The position numbers were made by a program, and so were the translations under genes. Positions 5,610-6,370 of a DNA stretch of 6,370 nucleotides are shown in pieces. How positions within the stretch are numbered: position 1 is the first letter of the stretch; each line of letters opens with the position of its first letter. Under the pieces are notes generated by a model. The model had not been told where the DNA came from, ran no database searches, and saw only the letters and a program-made list of their open reading frames with translations. Source of the DNA: Sediminibacterium sp. (GTDB lineage: Bacteria > Bacteroidota > Bacteroidia > Chitinophagales > Chitinophagaceae); NCBI GenBank assembly GCA_030158535.1, contig JAOASV010000255.1, positions 1-6,370 of the forward strand, written 5' to 3'.

Positions 5610-6370
5610 AAGATGGCGTTGAAGTGATGCGTAAAAAATAATCTTCCAAAGAATGCATGGGTTTTACTGATAATACCCCAATACCCATTTCAACTAAATT
5701 TTTATGTAAAGTAGGGAGTAGCTTTTCGTCGAGTTGCATACATATTTCTTTATCCGAAGAGCGGTCTATCAGTACATGACTGGCCCAGCTTGTTTGCATG
5801 AGCTGCTTTGTAGCCTCAATGTTATTAAGTGTTTGAATGGCTACCACTGTTTTACTCTTGTCAAATAAATCTTTACTATCGCCCTCTACTAGCTTGTAGC
5901 CTTTATCTATAATAATAAGCCTTGTGGCAACCTGTTCTATTTCAGATAACAAGTGAGAAGAAACAAGAACCGTTTTTCCTTGCACTCTACTGAGTTGTAA
6001 AATTAAATTTCGAATGTCCGCAATACCTTGTGGATCTAATCCATTGGTAGGTTCGTCGAGTAAAATTAGTTGCGGATCATTTACCATGGCCATGGCAATA
6101 GCAAGTCGTTGCTTCATCCCTTGCGAAAAGGTACGCACCAAATCATGCGCTCTTGCAGCGAGACCTACAACGTCTAATTCGTTTAGTAGTTGAGCCCTGG
6201 TTTTTGACACGCCACTTAATGCAGAAAATATTTTTAAGTTTTGATAAGCCGTTAAGTATTCATACATCGCTGGCTTTTCTATAACAGCACCAACATTTTG
6301 CATAATAGCAGCCCTGTTGGCTTGTAGTGGCATACCAAAAATTTCGATACTACCGCTTGTTGGTGTTATC
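5602..6370 (-). CDS. ABC transporter ATP-binding protein (BcrA/ABC-2 type), 5' end cut off by window edge
   Basis: A 255-residue fragment whose frame runs off the right edge. ATG 6333 is internal, because the open frame continues upstream as TPTSGSIEIFG, the usual stretch that follows Walker A. Walker A itself is outside the window. Visible, in fragment numbering: the Q-loop region VGAVIEKPAMY, with Glu31 where most ABC ATPases have Gln; signature FSQGMKQRL (81-89); Walker B and D-loop LILLDEPTNGLDP (101-113); and switch histidine H139 in VSSHLLSEIEQVA. The VIE form of the Q-loop and the closing SLEDYFL are typical of the bacitracin/lantibiotic-type ABC-2 subfamily. It powers export through the permease encoded next, with which it overlaps by 8 nt; the stop is TAG. 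Confidence 0.94.
   Translation of the reverse strand, partial: ITPTSGSIEIFGMPLQANRAAIMQNVGAVIEKPAMYEYLTAYQNLKIFSALSGVSKTRAQLLNELDVVGLAARAHDLVRTFSQGMKQRLAIAMAMVNDPQLILLDEPTNGLDPQGIADIRNLILQLSRVQGKTVLVSSHLLSEIEQVATRLIIIDKGYKLVEGDSKDLFDKSKTVVAIQTLNNIEATKQLMQTSWASHVLIDRSSDKEICMQLDEKLLPTLHKNLVEMGIGVLSVKPMHSLEDYFLRITSTPSYV

Noticed and set aside
6331..6333. ATG 6333 as the start of the ABC ATPase
   Set aside because: The frame stays open to the window edge and encodes TPTSGSIEIFG, the conserved segment after Walker A, so this Met is internal.

Overview
The window looks like a stretch of chromosome from a member of the Bacteroidota. Four things point there. The RuvC, GreA, HIT and RsmA sequences have the phylum's style (RsmA carries NFPYNIS rather than NLPYNIS). 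The promoter boxes fit TTG-N17-23-TAnnTTTG. Start codons lack Shine-Dalgarno sequences. The DNA is AT-rich. The family and genus cannot be fixed from this sequence. Coding density is very high, and no mobile element, CRISPR array, tRNA or rRNA is visible. Apart from the 116-bp RsmA/PdxA divergent gap and the 78-bp gap before greA, every junction is 15 nt or less or overlaps.

Layout. At the left edge the 3' end of ruvC (+) converges on a minus-strand block that reads, in transcription order, rsmA, a D-2-hydroxyacid dehydrogenase, [promoter and hairpin-U7], greA, HIT-family protein. The rsmA-dehydrogenase and greA-HIT pairs each have 9-nt spacers. They are separated by a strong intrinsic-terminator-like hairpin. 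A well-formed Bacteroidota promoter sits immediately upstream of that hairpin, so the hairpin may end the first unit, form the 5' leader of greA, or both. rsmA and pdxA are transcribed divergently from the gap at 2824-2939. pdxA (+) then ends exactly where the next minus-strand gene ends, with no base between the two stop codons. The right third is a minus-strand operon: an ABC-2-type ATPase (5' end cut off by the window edge), its membrane permease (8-nt ATGTTTAG overlap), and an exported LolA-like protein 9 nt further on.

Functions. Most genes are housekeeping: Holliday-junction resolution (ruvC), rescue of backtracked RNA polymerase (greA), a nucleotide hydrolase (HIT), 16S rRNA dimethylation (rsmA) and vitamin B6 synthesis (pdxA). 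Two parts have no assigned substrate: the 2-hydroxyacid dehydrogenase and the ABC transporter with its LolA-like partner. No clearly new system is present. The items most worth checking are the greA leader hairpin with its promoter, the LolA-like protein tied to an ABC-2 exporter, and the zero-gap convergent gene ends.
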